A stretch of 64,000 nucleotides of DNA. Source: Candidatus Laterigemmans baculatus (GTDB lineage: Bacteria > Planctomycetota > Planctomycetia > Pirellulales > Pirellulaceae). Positions 52,787 through 63,002 of this stretch are shown here, piece by piece; the stretch's first letter is position 1, and each line of letters begins with the position of its first letter. Both the position numbers and the translations under genes were made by a program. The stretch covers positions 1-64,000 of the forward strand of contig NZ_WRPR01000052.1 of assembly GCF_010367455.1 (NCBI RefSeq), given 5' to 3'. Below the pieces are notes generated by a model. It saw only the letters and a list, made by a program, of their open reading frames with translations, did no database searches and was not told the DNA's origin.

Positions 52787-55333
52787 ATGAATCGCTCCGC
52801 CCCCCCTATCGACCCCGATCTCGATCGCGACACGCTTGCGGCCGAATACTTTGACCTGCTTCCGTTCGAGCCCTATCCGGTTCAGGAGGAAGCGCTGCTG
52901 GCGTACTTCACTTCGCCGCAGGGAGTGCTGGTCTGTGCGCCGACCGGGACGGGCAAGACGTTGATCGCCGAGGCGGCGGTCTACGAAGCGCTGCGGACCG
53001 GCAGCCGGATGTATTACACGACGCCGCTGATCGCGCTGACCGACCAGAAGCTCGACGAGCTGCGGCGGTCGGCAGTCGGCTGGGGCTTTAGCGCCGACCA
53101 GATCGGCCTAGTGACGGGCAACCGCACGGTCAATCCGAACGCCCCGGTGCTGGTGGTCGTCGCCGAGATCCTGCTGAACCGGTTGCTGAATCGTGAGAAG
53201 TTTGACTTCTCCGATGTCGGCTCGGTGGTGATGGACGAGTTCCATTCGTTCAACGACGCCGAGCGGGGGATCGTCTGGGAGCTGACCCTGGGGCTGCTCC
53301 CGCCGTCGGTTCGCCTGATGCTGCTGAGCGCGACGGTGGGCAACGAGCTGGAGTTCACCTCCTGGATGGCCCGCGCCCATGACCGGCGGGTGCAGCTGGT
53401 CCGCGGAACCGAGCGAATCGTGCCGCTGCAATTCGAATGGGTCGAAGATCAACTGCTCGGCGACTTTGCCGAAAAGATCGCTGCCGGCCCGCCCGATTCG
53501 CGCCGCACGCCGGCCCTCTTCTTCTGCTTCAATCGCGCCCAGTGCTGGACGGTGGCCGAGCTGCTCAAAGGCAAAAGCCTGATCGACAAATCGCGGCAAG
53601 CCGAGCTGGCCGATTACCTCAACGCGGCCGAACTGAGCGAGGGAGCCGGACCGAAGCTGAAGGCGATCCTGATGCGCGGCGTCGGCGTCCACCACGCCGG
53701 CATCCTGCCCCGCTATCGGCGGATCGTTGAGGAGCTGTTCCAAAGAAAGCTGCTCAGCGTGTGCGTCTGCACCGAGACGCTCTCGGCGGGCATCAACCTG
53801 CCGGCCCGCTCGGTCGTGCTGCCGAGCTTGCTCAAGGGACCGAAGGACAAAAAAAAAGTCGTCGAAGCTTCCACGGCCCACCAGATCTTCGGTCGCGCCG
53901 GCCGACCCCAGTTCGACGACCGCGGCTTCGTCTACGCCCTGGCTCACGAGGACGACGTCAAGCTGCTCAAGTGGAAGGAGAAGTACGACCAGATCCCCGA
54001 GGACATCAAAGACCCGGGGCTGATGAAAGCCAAAAAGCAGCTGAAGAAAAAGATGCCCAAGCGGCGGGCCGGTGAGCAGTACTGGACCCAGCAGCAATTC
54101 GAGCACCTCCGCAACGCCCCGAGCGCCCACCTAGCCAGCCGCGGACACCTGCCCTGGCGATTGCTCGCTTACCTCCTGGGCCGCTCCCCCGAAGTGCAGC
54201 CGCTCCGCGATCTCGTCGGGCGACGGCTAATGCAACCCAAACAAATCGAAGAGGCCCAGCGGCAGCTCAACCGGATGCTGCTCACGCTCTGGACGGCCGG
54301 CTACATCGAACTCGAACCCAAGCCGCGACCGAAAGCGGCCCCTCAGGCCGCCAAGCCGACCACCAAACTCACGCCGCAGCAGCGTGCCGAGGCGGCGGTG
54401 GAAAAACCGGCGGTGGAAAAACCCGAGGGCCTGTTTGGCGAATTGCTCGCCGAGATGCGGGAGGCCGAGCTGGAACCGGCCGCAGAGGGGGCCGCGGAGG
54501 AGACTGCCGGGCACGGCGCTCACGGGAGCGGATCGGGGGACAGCGAATCGGACGCCGAAGCCGCTGCGGCTCGCGGCTACGAGCTGGACGACTACCGCCC
54601 GCAGTACGCGCACCCAACCAGCCGCCTGCCGCTGCTGGTTCAACTCCGCAGCATCAATCCGCTCTACGGCGTCTACCTGGCCGACCAGCTCGCGATCGCC
54701 GACCCGAACGAACGCTTGCTGGCTTTGGAGAGCGTGCTGGAAGTTCCCGGCACGGTCGCGCGGCTAGTCCGCGTCCCCCGCTACGACGTGATGCCCCCGG
54801 GGACGCTGGCCCAAACGCGGCTCGACCCGCGGCTGCTGCAGCTCGGCCTGGCGACGCCCGAGGAGCTCGGCTCGCCGAAGGACGAGGAAGAGGAGGAGAT
54901 CGAGAACAAGGGTTTTGGGCGGGTGATGTTCGAGGAGCCGAAGGTCTGGCCGCTGACTCTCGGCGAGAAGATCCATCGGCTGTTCGAACACGACTTTCCC
55001 CGCGTTCACGACGTGCGGGTGCGGCCGGTTTGGATCGCAGGCGAGCTGCTCGAATTCGGCGGCGACTTCAATGCCTACGTGACCGCTCGCAAGCTGCAAA
55101 AAGAAGAAGGCGTGCTGTTCCGCCATCTCCTGCGGCTGATTTTGCTGCTCGACGAGATGGCCAACATCCCTCCCTACGAAACGACTCCCGAGGAGTGGGA
55201 GGATCCGCTCGATGACTGGGCCGACCTACTGACCGAGACGTGCCGCCGCGTCGACCCGCAGAGCACCGACGAGGTTTTGGAGCTGGCCGGCCACGGCGAA
55301 GACTTGATCGCCCCCGGTCGCCGCAAGGGTTGA
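52787..55333 (+). CDS. Ski2/Mtr4-like superfamily II helicase
   Basis: 848 residues. N-terminal helicase core: Q-like 'FEPYPVQEEALLAYF', motif I 'CAPTGTGKTLIAEA' (about 47-60), Ia 'YTTPLIALTDQKLDEL', II 'MDEFHSF' (DEFH in place of DEVH), III 'LLSATVGNELEFTSW', then 'GVGVHHAGILPRYRRIVEEL', 'SVCVCTETLSAGINLPARSV' and 'TAHQIFGRAGRPQFDDRGFV' (motif VI). This arrangement is that of Ski2/Mtr4 RNA helicases and their bacterial relatives. A 400-residue C-terminal part with a Lys-rich stretch, an acidic variable linker (about 530-610) and a conserved end ('AGELLEFGGDFNAYVTARKL') is not a domain I recognise. It stands alone. Confidence 0.86.
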   Translation: MNRSAPPIDPDLDRDTLAAEYFDLLPFEPYPVQEEALLAYFTSPQGVLVCAPTGTGKTLIAEAAVYEALRTGSRMYYTTPLIALTDQKLDELRRSAVGWGFSADQIGLVTGNRTVNPNAPVLVVVAEILLNRLLNREKFDFSDVGSVVMDEFHSFNDAERGIVWELTLGLLPPSVRLMLLSATVGNELEFTSWMARAHDRRVQLVRGTERIVPLQFEWVEDQLLGDFAEKIAAGPPDSRRTPALFFCFNRAQCWTVAELLKGKSLIDKSRQAELADYLNAAELSEGAGPKLKAILMRGVGVHHAGILPRYRRIVEELFQRKLLSVCVCTETLSAGINLPARSVVLPSLLKGPKDKKKVVEASTAHQIFGRAGRPQFDDRGFVYALAHEDDVKLLKWKEKYDQIPEDIKDPGLMKAKKQLKKKMPKRRAGEQYWTQQQFEHLRNAPSAHLASRGHLPWRLLAYLLGRSPEVQPLRDLVGRRLMQPKQIEEAQRQLNRMLLTLWTAGYIELEPKPRPKAAPQAAKPTTKLTPQQRAEAAVEKPAVEKPEGLFGELLAEMREAELEPAAEGAAEETAGHGAHGSGSGDSESDAEAAAARGYELDDYRPQYAHPTSRLPLLVQLRSINPLYGVYLADQLAIADPNERLLALESVLEVPGTVARLVRVPRYDVMPPGTLAQTRLDPRLLQLGLATPEELGSPKDEEEEEIENKGFGRVMFEEPKVWPLTLGEKIHRLFEHDFPRVHDVRVRPVWIAGELLEFGGDFNAYVTARKLQKEEGVLFRHLLRLILLLDEMANIPPYETTPEEWEDPLDDWADLLTETCRRVDPQSTDEVLELAGHGEDLIAPGRRKG

Positions 55334-55668
55334 AGGCCCTGTCAAAAAACGCCAAACGACACCCTCCCCCCGGGAGGGTCGCGAGGAACGAGCGGGGAGG
55401 GGCCGGTAGACGCTCGCGCGATGAGTGCGTGTGACCCTTTTTCCTCAACGTATTGGCTTGTTTTCTAACGGCTCAATCGAGAGTTCGTGCCGAAACCCAT
55501 TGCCCTCCCCGGGCCTAAGAGCCCGACCCTCCCGCAAGCGGGAGGGTGAGATTTTGACGTGCCGCTTCTACTTCTGGCGCCCTTTTCTTCCGGGCTTTTC
55601 ACCATCCCAGCCCGACCCTCCCGGGGGGAGGGTGATGGTGATATGCAGTTTTCTGACGGAGCCTAGCC
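55331..55668. repeat. Element with inverted ends and H modules after the helicase gene
   Basis: The left end AGGCCCTGTCAAAAAACG follows the helicase TGA without a gap; the right end (GTTTTCTGACGGAGCCTAG, ending about 55668) is its approximate inverse. Between them are GGGAGGGTCGCGAGGAACG, a GCCCTCCCCGGGCCTAAGAG module and several CCCTCC/GGAGGG palindromes. It is the same construction as at 11625-11818. The 414-bp gap to the next gene holds nothing else. Confidence 0.78.
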
Positions 55669-55747
55669 TCGTTGACGATCTCCGGGCGGTCGGGTAGCCT
55701 CCGGCCTGGAATAAATACGGCAAATCCCGCACCTTTGGAGCATATTG

Positions 55748-56842
<1,095 letters not shown>

Positions 56843-56846
56843 CGGA

Positions 56847-57911
56847 ATGGATTACCGGCGGATCATCGACGGCCAGCGGCGCGACCCGCTGGCCGTCGTC
56901 GCGCGCTCGGCCCTGCGGATCGCTGCGATTCCCTACGGGGCCGCGGTCCGCCTCCGCAACCGACGGTACGATTCCCAGCGCCTGCCCATCCACCGCGCGG
57001 GCGTTCCAGTAATCTCCGTCGGCAACCTCACCGCCGGCGGGACCGGCAAGACACCGATGGTCGCGGCGATTGCCGCCCATCTCCGCGGGCGGGGACTGCG
57101 GGTCGGCTTGGTCAGCCGCGGCTACCGCAGCGACGAGAGCGGCAGCAACGACGAGGCCCGCGAACTCTACGACCGGATCCCCGACGTTCCCCACGTGCAG
57201 AATCCCGACCGAGTCGAAGCGGCACGAGTGGTGGTCGAGGAACTGGAGATGGAAGCGATCGTGCTCGACGACGGCTTCCAACACCGCCGCCTGCACCGCG
57301 ATCTGGACGTCGTCCTGATCGATGCGACCTGCCCCTTTGGTTACGGGCACCTCCTGCCACGAGGCCTGCTCCGCGAGCCGCTCACAGCGCTCGCCCGCGC
57401 CGACGCGATCGTGATCTCCCGGGCCAGCCGCACCGACGCCGCCCGCCGTGCCGCGATTCGCCAGACGATCGCGAAGCACGCACCGCAGGCAATCATCGCC
57501 GAAGCCGACCACGTTCCCGCTCGCTTGATTCGACACACCGGGGCCGAAACCGCCGCCGCTGGCGAAGCGCTCGCGAGCCTCCACAACCGCCCGCTCGCCG
57601 CGTTCGCCGGGCTCGGCAATCCGCAGCCCTTCTTCGATTCGCTGAGCGAGCTCGGGGGGCGGGTGATTGCGACTCGCGCTCTGGCGGACCATTGCCCCTA
57701 CGATCGCCCCACCGTCGAGTCGCTCGACGAGTGGCTCGGGGAACTCCGCCAGAGCGAACCCGAATTGCTGGCCGTCTGCACCCACAAGGACTTGGTCAAA
57801 CTCCGCACCGATCGGCTGGGCGGGACCCCGCTACGGGCGCTGGCGATCGAGCTGCGGCTGACCGCCGGCGAAGCGGAATTCTGGCAAGCGATCGAGCGGG
57901 TGGTGGAATAG
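56847..57911 (+). CDS. lpxK: Tetraacyldisaccharide 4'-kinase LpxK
   Basis: 354 residues. It phosphorylates the lipid A precursor at the inner face of the cytoplasmic membrane. P-loop 'VGNLTAGGTGKTP' (58-70), 'VSRGYRS' and the family motif 'LDDGFQHRRLHRDLDVVLID' (140-159) are intact, with a hydrophobic N-terminal helix for membrane binding. It starts 4 bp after the isocitrate dehydrogenase stop, so they are likely co-transcribed. Together with the LptF/G permease, it shows this organism makes lipid A-based LPS. Confidence 0.94.
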   Translation: MDYRRIIDGQRRDPLAVVARSALRIAAIPYGAAVRLRNRRYDSQRLPIHRAGVPVISVGNLTAGGTGKTPMVAAIAAHLRGRGLRVGLVSRGYRSDESGSNDEARELYDRIPDVPHVQNPDRVEAARVVVEELEMEAIVLDDGFQHRRLHRDLDVVLIDATCPFGYGHLLPRGLLREPLTALARADAIVISRASRTDAARRAAIRQTIAKHAPQAIIAEADHVPARLIRHTGAETAAAGEALASLHNRPLAAFAGLGNPQPFFDSLSELGGRVIATRALADHCPYDRPTVESLDEWLGELRQSEPELLAVCTHKDLVKLRTDRLGGTPLRALAIELRLTAGEAEFWQAIERVVE

Positions 57912-57982
57912 GCGTACAGAGTTTCACAGCCCTTAGAAATCGCCGCGAGGCTCGAAGCAAGACGTCGCGAAACAGCACGTAA

Positions 57983-58085
57983 ATCAGCCGCCACGCGCTA
58001 GCGTCCGGTTCCCACGGCGCTTCGGGGAACCGGGGGCTAGCGCCCGGCGGCTGATGAATAATCCGGGCTAGCGGCGGCGGCTGAT
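57983..58085. repeat. Family C palindromic repeat, copy 7
   Basis: Starts ATCAGCCGCCACGCGCTAGC, contains GCGCCCGGCGGCTGATGAAT and then adds a further half-unit (GGGCTAGCGGCGGCGGCTGAT). It lies between the convergent lpxK and BON-domain genes. Confidence 0.92.
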
Positions 58086-58098
58086 GAACCGCCCCAGC

Positions 58099-58494
58099 CT
58101 ACAGCGGCTCGCTCGTGACCCGCTCGACCGATACCTGGTTGACCAGACGCAGATGGGGGGCATGCTGCCGGACGGTCTCTTGAGCCAACTGCTTGTGATA
58201 GAAGCACTGCACGCGGCCGGAGATCAACACCTGCTCGCCTTCGCAGCAGACCCGCAGCTCGCGAAGCCCGGAGACGGAGCTCGACGCGAGGGCGAGCTGG
58301 GCGGGATGGTCGACCCCCAGCCCCGGCTGCGGCGCGAGTTGCGGCTGCGGCGCGAGTTGCGGCTCCAGCGCCAGTTGCGGCGCGAGTGGCGACTGGGCAG
58401 CCGGCGCGGTCACGACTTCCTGCGGCTCACCTCCCTGTGGGTGCGCCCCATCGATGCGGGCGCTCCTTCCATAGCTCGTCTTCTGACCGGGCAT
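58099..58494 (-). CDS. BON-domain protein
   Basis: 131 residues from ATG 58494, with GGAG upstream. The Pro/Gln/Leu-rich N-terminal half carries seven-residue tandem repeats ('PQLALEPQLAPQPQLAPQPG'). The C-terminal 55 residues have the BON fold ('LRELRVCCEGEQVLISGRVQ', 'HKQLAQETVRQHAPHLRLVN'), which binds phospholipid membranes. No signal peptide is clear. Planctomycetes carry many such small BON proteins; the target is unknown. Confidence 0.75.
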   Translation of the reverse strand: MPGQKTSYGRSARIDGAHPQGGEPQEVVTAPAAQSPLAPQLALEPQLAPQPQLAPQPGLGVDHPAQLALASSSVSGLRELRVCCEGEQVLISGRVQCFYHKQLAQETVRQHAPHLRLVNQVSVERVTSEPL

Positions 58495-58710
58495 CGCGAT
58501 GCAGTCTCCGTCCCTAGGTAATTGACGACCAAACCTTGCACTTTGTGCCGGCGCCTGTCAACCAACGCGAGCTCAATTTCGTGGTCCTCGCGTTGCGCGG
58601 GCGACAGCGGATCCGGTTAGCTAAATTGGAGTAGATCACTGCCGCGGCCGCAGCGTTTGACGCTGCTGTTTCATCCTGAGTTTTCCGGCATAGGTGGGCG
58701 AGCCGAACCG

Positions 58711-59355
58711 ATGAGATCCCTGCTTCGGCCGAGCGACGGCCAGCTGATCGAGTATCTCATGCAGGCGGCAGAATTGCCTCTGAACGGCAGCTCGACCTCC
58801 GAGGATCTGCTCTCGATTCGCCACTCGGTGCCGCTCGGCCAAGGAGCGACGGCGTACCGCCGCGCCGTCGCCCACCTGCTCAACTGGGCCTTCATTCCGA
58901 CCGATCTGGTCGAGTTCTTCTGGGCCCAGCGGCCTCTGATTCCCGGCACGACGGTCGCCACCGGGATGTGGGTCCGGCGGTTCTACTGGGTCAATCCCTG
59001 CCGGATCACCAGCGTGTCGGTCGAGCCGAATGTCGCGGCGATCGACGATCCGTCGCTCACCAGCGAGAGCCTGGGAGACGCCCGGGCACGGGTGGTTTGG
59101 CACACCGTGGAAGGGCATTCTCTCGCCGGGGAACAGGCTTTCACCGTCATCCACTCAGGCGAGACGGGCGAAGTCGAATTCGAAGTCACCGGCCTGGCCG
59201 AGCCGGTGGCTTGGCTCCGGATGCACTCGAAGCGGATCCACGCGCTGCGGCACAAGTTTGCCGAACGGAGCTGCCATTCGATGCAGCGGGCGATGACGGG
59301 CCCCCCGCCGTGCAAACCCCCCGCACTGTCCAAATCGGCATCAAGGGGTGTTTGA
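58711..59355 (+). CDS. DUF1990 family protein
   Basis: 214 residues from ATG 58711. The family pattern is recognisable: 'LGQGATAYRRAVAHLLNWAF' (about 45-64), 'PLIPGTTVATGMWVRRFYWV', 'NPCRITSVSVEP', 'VVWHTVEGHSLAGEQAFTVI' and 'EVEFEVTGLAEPVAWLRMHS', a START/SRPBCC-like fold. Function unknown; DUF1990 proteins may bind hydrophobic ligands. The last 20 residues look unconserved. It is followed at 91 bp by the diguanylate cyclase gene. Confidence 0.78.
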   Translation: MRSLLRPSDGQLIEYLMQAAELPLNGSSTSEDLLSIRHSVPLGQGATAYRRAVAHLLNWAFIPTDLVEFFWAQRPLIPGTTVATGMWVRRFYWVNPCRITSVSVEPNVAAIDDPSLTSESLGDARARVVWHTVEGHSLAGEQAFTVIHSGETGEVEFEVTGLAEPVAWLRMHSKRIHALRHKFAERSCHSMQRAMTGPPPCKPPALSKSASRGV

Positions 59356-59446
59356 CAACGCGTCGGAGCAACGTACATAGAGGGTGTAAATGAGGCGTGA
59401 CAGATGTACCGCGCCCGGCACAGCGACCTCTCATCACCCTACGTTC

Positions 59447-60961
59447 ATGATTGTCGATGTCCTCGTCGCTCTAAGCTGTGGGTTGGTTGGGCTCATGTGC
59501 GGGTGGTTGATCTATCCGACCCTCAACTCCACCGACCCGGAGAGCGACGAGCCGCCGGGGGCCCCACCGGCGACGGCTGCTTCCACGCAAGACGAGCGTG
59601 AGCGGCTGACGCAGATTGCCGCCCGCGTGCGGACGCTCAACGCGCGGGTTGCCGCGGATGTCGATGCCCACCAGTCGCGAATCCGCGAAGTCAACGAGGC
59701 GCTCAGCGAAGTCGACCTGCAAAACGAGCCGGAGTTGATCCTCGAGGCGATGAGCCGGCTGCTCGACGCCAGCGAAAAGATGCGCGACCAGCTCGAGCAG
59801 GCCGAAGACCGCTTGCAGGAACAGAATCTGCAGCTGCAGACCGCCGAGCAACGAGCGATGACCGACTCGCTGACCCGGTTGGCCAATCGCCGGGCTCTCG
59901 ACGAACACCTGCAGGCACGAGCCGAGCTGCGTGGGTCGGAGCCGACGACGATGATGCTCTTCGACATCGACCACTTCAAAGACTTCAACGACTCCTACGG
60001 CCACCTGGCCGGAGACGAAGTCCTCCGCGTCGTCGCCAAGATGGTCCAGGCTCGCGCCCAGGAAGAATGCTTGGTCGCCCGGTACGGGGGAGAAGAATTC
60101 GCAGTCGTCTTCGATGGCAAGACGCTCGACGATTGCCGCCTCGCCGCCGAGCAGATCCGCGCGGCGATCGGCCACCGCGAGATCCTGTTCGCGGGCAAAC
60201 GCCTGCGGGTGACGGCCAGTGCCGGCTTGGCCGAGCACTACGAGGACGAGTCGGTCGAAGAGTGGATCAGCCGCACCGACAAAGCCCTCTACGCCTCCAA
60301 AGCGGCCGACCGCAACTGCCTGCACTCGATCGAGGGAGACCAGCCGGTCCTGTTCCTCCCCCCTCCCGAGGAACCGATCTTAAAATCGCGCCGCGCGACC
60401 AAGGAAACCGCCGAGGAAGCCAGCGAGCCCCTCACCGCTCACCCCAAGAATCCTTCCGCCTCCCTGCCCGACTACCTCCAACGCCTCCCCAGCGGCAAGC
60501 GTTTGGAGACCGAGTTCGGCGAGATGCTCACCGGACTCAGCGGCGTCGGCGTCTCGTTCGTGACCGCGGTCGTTCGCATCGACGACGAAGCGGCCGACAC
60601 GGAACAACTGCAGCTCGTCGCCCGCACCGCGCGCAAGGTCCTTCGCAGCGTCGACCGGATCGGAATTCTCGACCACCGCACGCTGGTGATCGGGATGCCG
60701 AGTGTCGACCGCGAGTCGGCGGTCCTGCGGGGAGACGATCTCCGCAGCACCCTGGCGCACCACGACGAGAGCAACCCGCGGCTGGCGGGCATGCATCCGA
60801 CGGTGACGGTTTCGATGGCCAGCAGCCGCGAAGCCGCTTCGTTTCCGCAGATGCTCAGCCTGGCGGTGCAGACGCTCGAACAGGCCGCCACCAGCGGCTC
60901 CGATCAGACCGTCGCCCGCTGGGATTTGGAGTCTTCGGTTTCCGCTCAAAAAACGTCTTGA
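59447..60961 (+). CDS. Membrane-anchored diguanylate cyclase with a second degenerate GGDEF-like domain
   Basis: 504 residues from ATG 59447. One N-terminal helix (about 3-24) is followed by a coiled-coil (about 48-145) with 'VNEALSEVDLQNEPELILEA' and then a GGDEF domain: 'DSLTRLANRRALDEHLQARA', 'LFDIDHFKDFNDSYGHLAGD' and active site 'ARYGGEEFAVVF' (GGEEF near residue 214). The position of the inhibitory RxxD site five residues before is not filled, so product inhibition is probably absent. After a Pro/Lys-rich linker, residues about 345-480 repeat the fold in a degenerate form ('VDRIGILDHRTLVIGMPSVD') without GGDEF. It makes cyclic di-GMP. Confidence 0.9.
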   Translation: MIVDVLVALSCGLVGLMCGWLIYPTLNSTDPESDEPPGAPPATAASTQDERERLTQIAARVRTLNARVAADVDAHQSRIREVNEALSEVDLQNEPELILEAMSRLLDASEKMRDQLEQAEDRLQEQNLQLQTAEQRAMTDSLTRLANRRALDEHLQARAELRGSEPTTMMLFDIDHFKDFNDSYGHLAGDEVLRVVAKMVQARAQEECLVARYGGEEFAVVFDGKTLDDCRLAAEQIRAAIGHREILFAGKRLRVTASAGLAEHYEDESVEEWISRTDKALYASKAADRNCLHSIEGDQPVLFLPPPEEPILKSRRATKETAEEASEPLTAHPKNPSASLPDYLQRLPSGKRLETEFGEMLTGLSGVGVSFVTAVVRIDDEAADTEQLQLVARTARKVLRSVDRIGILDHRTLVIGMPSVDRESAVLRGDDLRSTLAHHDESNPRLAGMHPTVTVSMASSREAASFPQMLSLAVQTLEQAATSGSDQTVARWDLESSVSAQKTS

Positions 60962-61034
60962 CCGGCGGCCGCTTCCGCCCCTATCTTTCACCTATCGCCG
61001 AGCCACCAACCGCTCGGCGACGACCAAACCACCG

Positions 61035-61100
61035 GCTCCCGGGTATGTAGCGCGCAGTCCTCCGCCCCCCTAGGACTCGTTCTATCCGGGAGCTTTTTTT
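61035..61100 (+). terminator. Structured rho-independent terminator after the cyclase gene
   Basis: GCTCCCGG (61035-61042) pairs with CCGGGAGC (61086-61093), followed by seven T residues. The loop carries its own stem, AGTCCT / AGGACT. The 60962-61156 gap also holds two copies of TTAGGCGACGCGGCC (61113 and 61142) immediately before the end of the convergent regulator gene. Confidence 0.78.
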
Positions 61101-61156
61101 ATGCGCGGCGATTTAGGCGACGCGGCCCTAGGCGATACGACTTAGGCGACGCGGCC

Positions 61157-61870
61157 TTACGCGACGAACCGGTAGCCGGCGTCGCGGATCGTCAGGATGT
61201 GCTTGGGCTGGCTCGGGTTCTCCTCGACGATCTTCCGCAAGCGGACGATGAACTGGTCGACCGCGCGGGTCTGCAGGTTGCCCGACATCTCCCAGACTTC
61301 GCTGAGCAGTTCCTGCCGAGTGATCACGCGGCCCGGATTGGTGGCGAAGTACTGCAGCAAGCGGAGCTCTTTGGGAGTCATCTTCACCGGCTCGCCCGCG
61401 ATCATCACCTCGTGGGTCACGAAGTTGACGTGCACGCGGCCAAATTCGGTTTGCTCGAGCGGTTCGGATTTGACGCGGCGGGGAGCGGCGTCGCGGCCTG
61501 GGGAAAGGTTCAGCAGATTCTTGATGCGGCTGAGCAACTCGTCCAACTCGAACGGCTTGGACATGTACTGGTTCGCCCCCACGTTGAAGCCCCGCGTCCG
61601 ATCCTCGGTCAGCGTGCGGGCCGAGAGCATCAGGATGGGGATCGACAAGCCGCGGGCCCGGATCGTCTCGCAGACCGCATAGCCGCTCATCCCCGGGAGC
61701 ATCAGATCGAGCACGATCGCATCGATCGACGCCGCGTCGTGCTCGATCCGCTTCAGAGCCGTGGGCCCGTCGCCCGCCCAGGTGACGCGATAGCCCTCGG
61801 CTTCGAGGTTGTACTTGATCCCCACGCCCAGGTGCTCTTCATCCTCGACGATCAAAATGTGGTTCGACAT
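61157..61870 (-). CDS. OmpR/PhoB-family response regulator
   Basis: 237 residues from ATG 61870 (a GTG 21 bp upstream is open). Receiver: 'HILIVEDEEHLGVGIKYNLE', phospho-Asp in 'AIVLDLMLPGMSG', Lys in 'YMSKPFELDEL'. Winged helix: 'VKMTPKELRLLQYFATNPGR', 'VITRQELLSEVW', 'AVDQFIVRLRKIVEENPSQP' and 'ILTIRDAGYRFVA'. It lies 17 bp after its kinase gene, forming a kinase-first two-gene operon. Target genes unknown. Confidence 0.93.
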   Translation of the reverse strand: MSNHILIVEDEEHLGVGIKYNLEAEGYRVTWAGDGPTALKRIEHDAASIDAIVLDLMLPGMSGYAVCETIRARGLSIPILMLSARTLTEDRTRGFNVGANQYMSKPFELDELLSRIKNLLNLSPGRDAAPRRVKSEPLEQTEFGRVHVNFVTHEVMIAGEPVKMTPKELRLLQYFATNPGRVITRQELLSEVWEMSGNLQTRAVDQFIVRLRKIVEENPSQPKHILTIRDAGYRFVA

Positions 61871-61887
61871 GGATCCCGCTACTCGTG

Positions 61888-62808
61888 TCACTTTACGGTG
61901 TTCGCGTTAGGCAAATGCAATTCAAAGATCGTCCCGCTTCGATTCCGCCCATCGCGGACGCGGACGCTGCCGCCGAGCGAGCGGACGACGGTCCGGACCA
62001 GGTACAACCCGAGCCCGGTCCCTTGGCGGCTCCGCTCCAGCTCGTTGCCGAGCCGCACGAAGCGGCCGAAGATCTTCCGCCGCAGCTTGCGGGGGATCCC
62101 GGCCCCGTTGTCGGCCACGCTGACCCACGCCGCACCGTCGCACAGGCGAGCCGTCACGGCGACCTCCGGAGGTGAGCCCCCGTACTTGATGGCGTTGTCG
62201 AGCAGATTGCGAAACGCGATCGTCAAATCGACCGGGTTGGCCGAGAGCTCGATCGGCTCGGCGTCGAGCGTGATCACCTCGTCGCCCAGCTCGTACCGCG
62301 CCTGGATGCTCGCCCGACACTGCTCGAGCAACTCGTCGACGCGACAGGTCTCCCGCAACTCCTCCGGATCGGGCCGCTTGACGCGGGCCGCATCGAGCAA
62401 ATGGTTGATCAACTGATCGAGCCGCTCGACGTCGGCCAGCATGTAACGATGGAAGTTTTCTCGCTGCTCGTCGTTGACCTGCCGCCGCGAGAGCGTCTGC
62501 AAGTAGAGCTTCAGCGAAGCGATCGGACTCTTCAGCTCGTGCGTCACGCTGTCGACGAAATTCGACTGCCGGCGATTCATGTTCGTCGCCTGCACCAGCT
62601 GGATCAGGTACACGATCACGCCGGCTAAAATGCAAGCCAACGAAACGCTCCCGGCACTCAGCAAGACCCAGTACGCGGGCGCATCGTCCTCGTTGCCGAT
62701 CGCCCCGATCACCGTGAGCAGAACCCAGCCCACGGTCATCAGGATGACCAACACGATCATCACCACGCCGAGCGTGATCGGCCATTTCAGCGATCGGTGT
62801 TCAAACAT
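61888..62808 (-). CDS. Membrane sensor histidine kinase
   Basis: 306 residues from ATG 62808. Two transmembrane helices (about 10-35 and 48-72) enclose only a 12-residue periplasmic loop, so it cannot bind a large external ligand and may sense the membrane or a partner protein. HisKA has 'SVTHELKSPIASLKLYLQTL' (His about 91), N box 'AFRNLLDNAIKYGG', G1 'VADNGAGIPRKL' and G2 'GTGLGLYLVRTVV'. It is first in the operon with the OmpR-type regulator. Its upstream region is shared with the divergent gene at 63003. Confidence 0.92.
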   Translation of the reverse strand: MFEHRSLKWPITLGVVMIVLVILMTVGWVLLTVIGAIGNEDDAPAYWVLLSAGSVSLACILAGVIVYLIQLVQATNMNRRQSNFVDSVTHELKSPIASLKLYLQTLSRRQVNDEQRENFHRYMLADVERLDQLINHLLDAARVKRPDPEELRETCRVDELLEQCRASIQARYELGDEVITLDAEPIELSANPVDLTIAFRNLLDNAIKYGGSPPEVAVTARLCDGAAWVSVADNGAGIPRKLRRKIFGRFVRLGNELERSRQGTGLGLYLVRTVVRSLGGSVRVRDGRNRSGTIFELHLPNANTVK

Positions 62809-63002
62809 GCTCCAGATTGTAATGTCGCAATTGCGACTGCTCACGATGGCTTCGCCCTGGGGCGGATGGATATAATTCTCTCGGCGGACGCGCGAGCGGG
62901 CCCGATGTTTGCTCCCGTTGATCCATCAAGAGCCAGTCGAACGGGCAACGCGAGGGCTGTCGAAGAGGGCTGTCGAAGAGGGCCGTGGAAGAGGGTTGGG
63001 CG

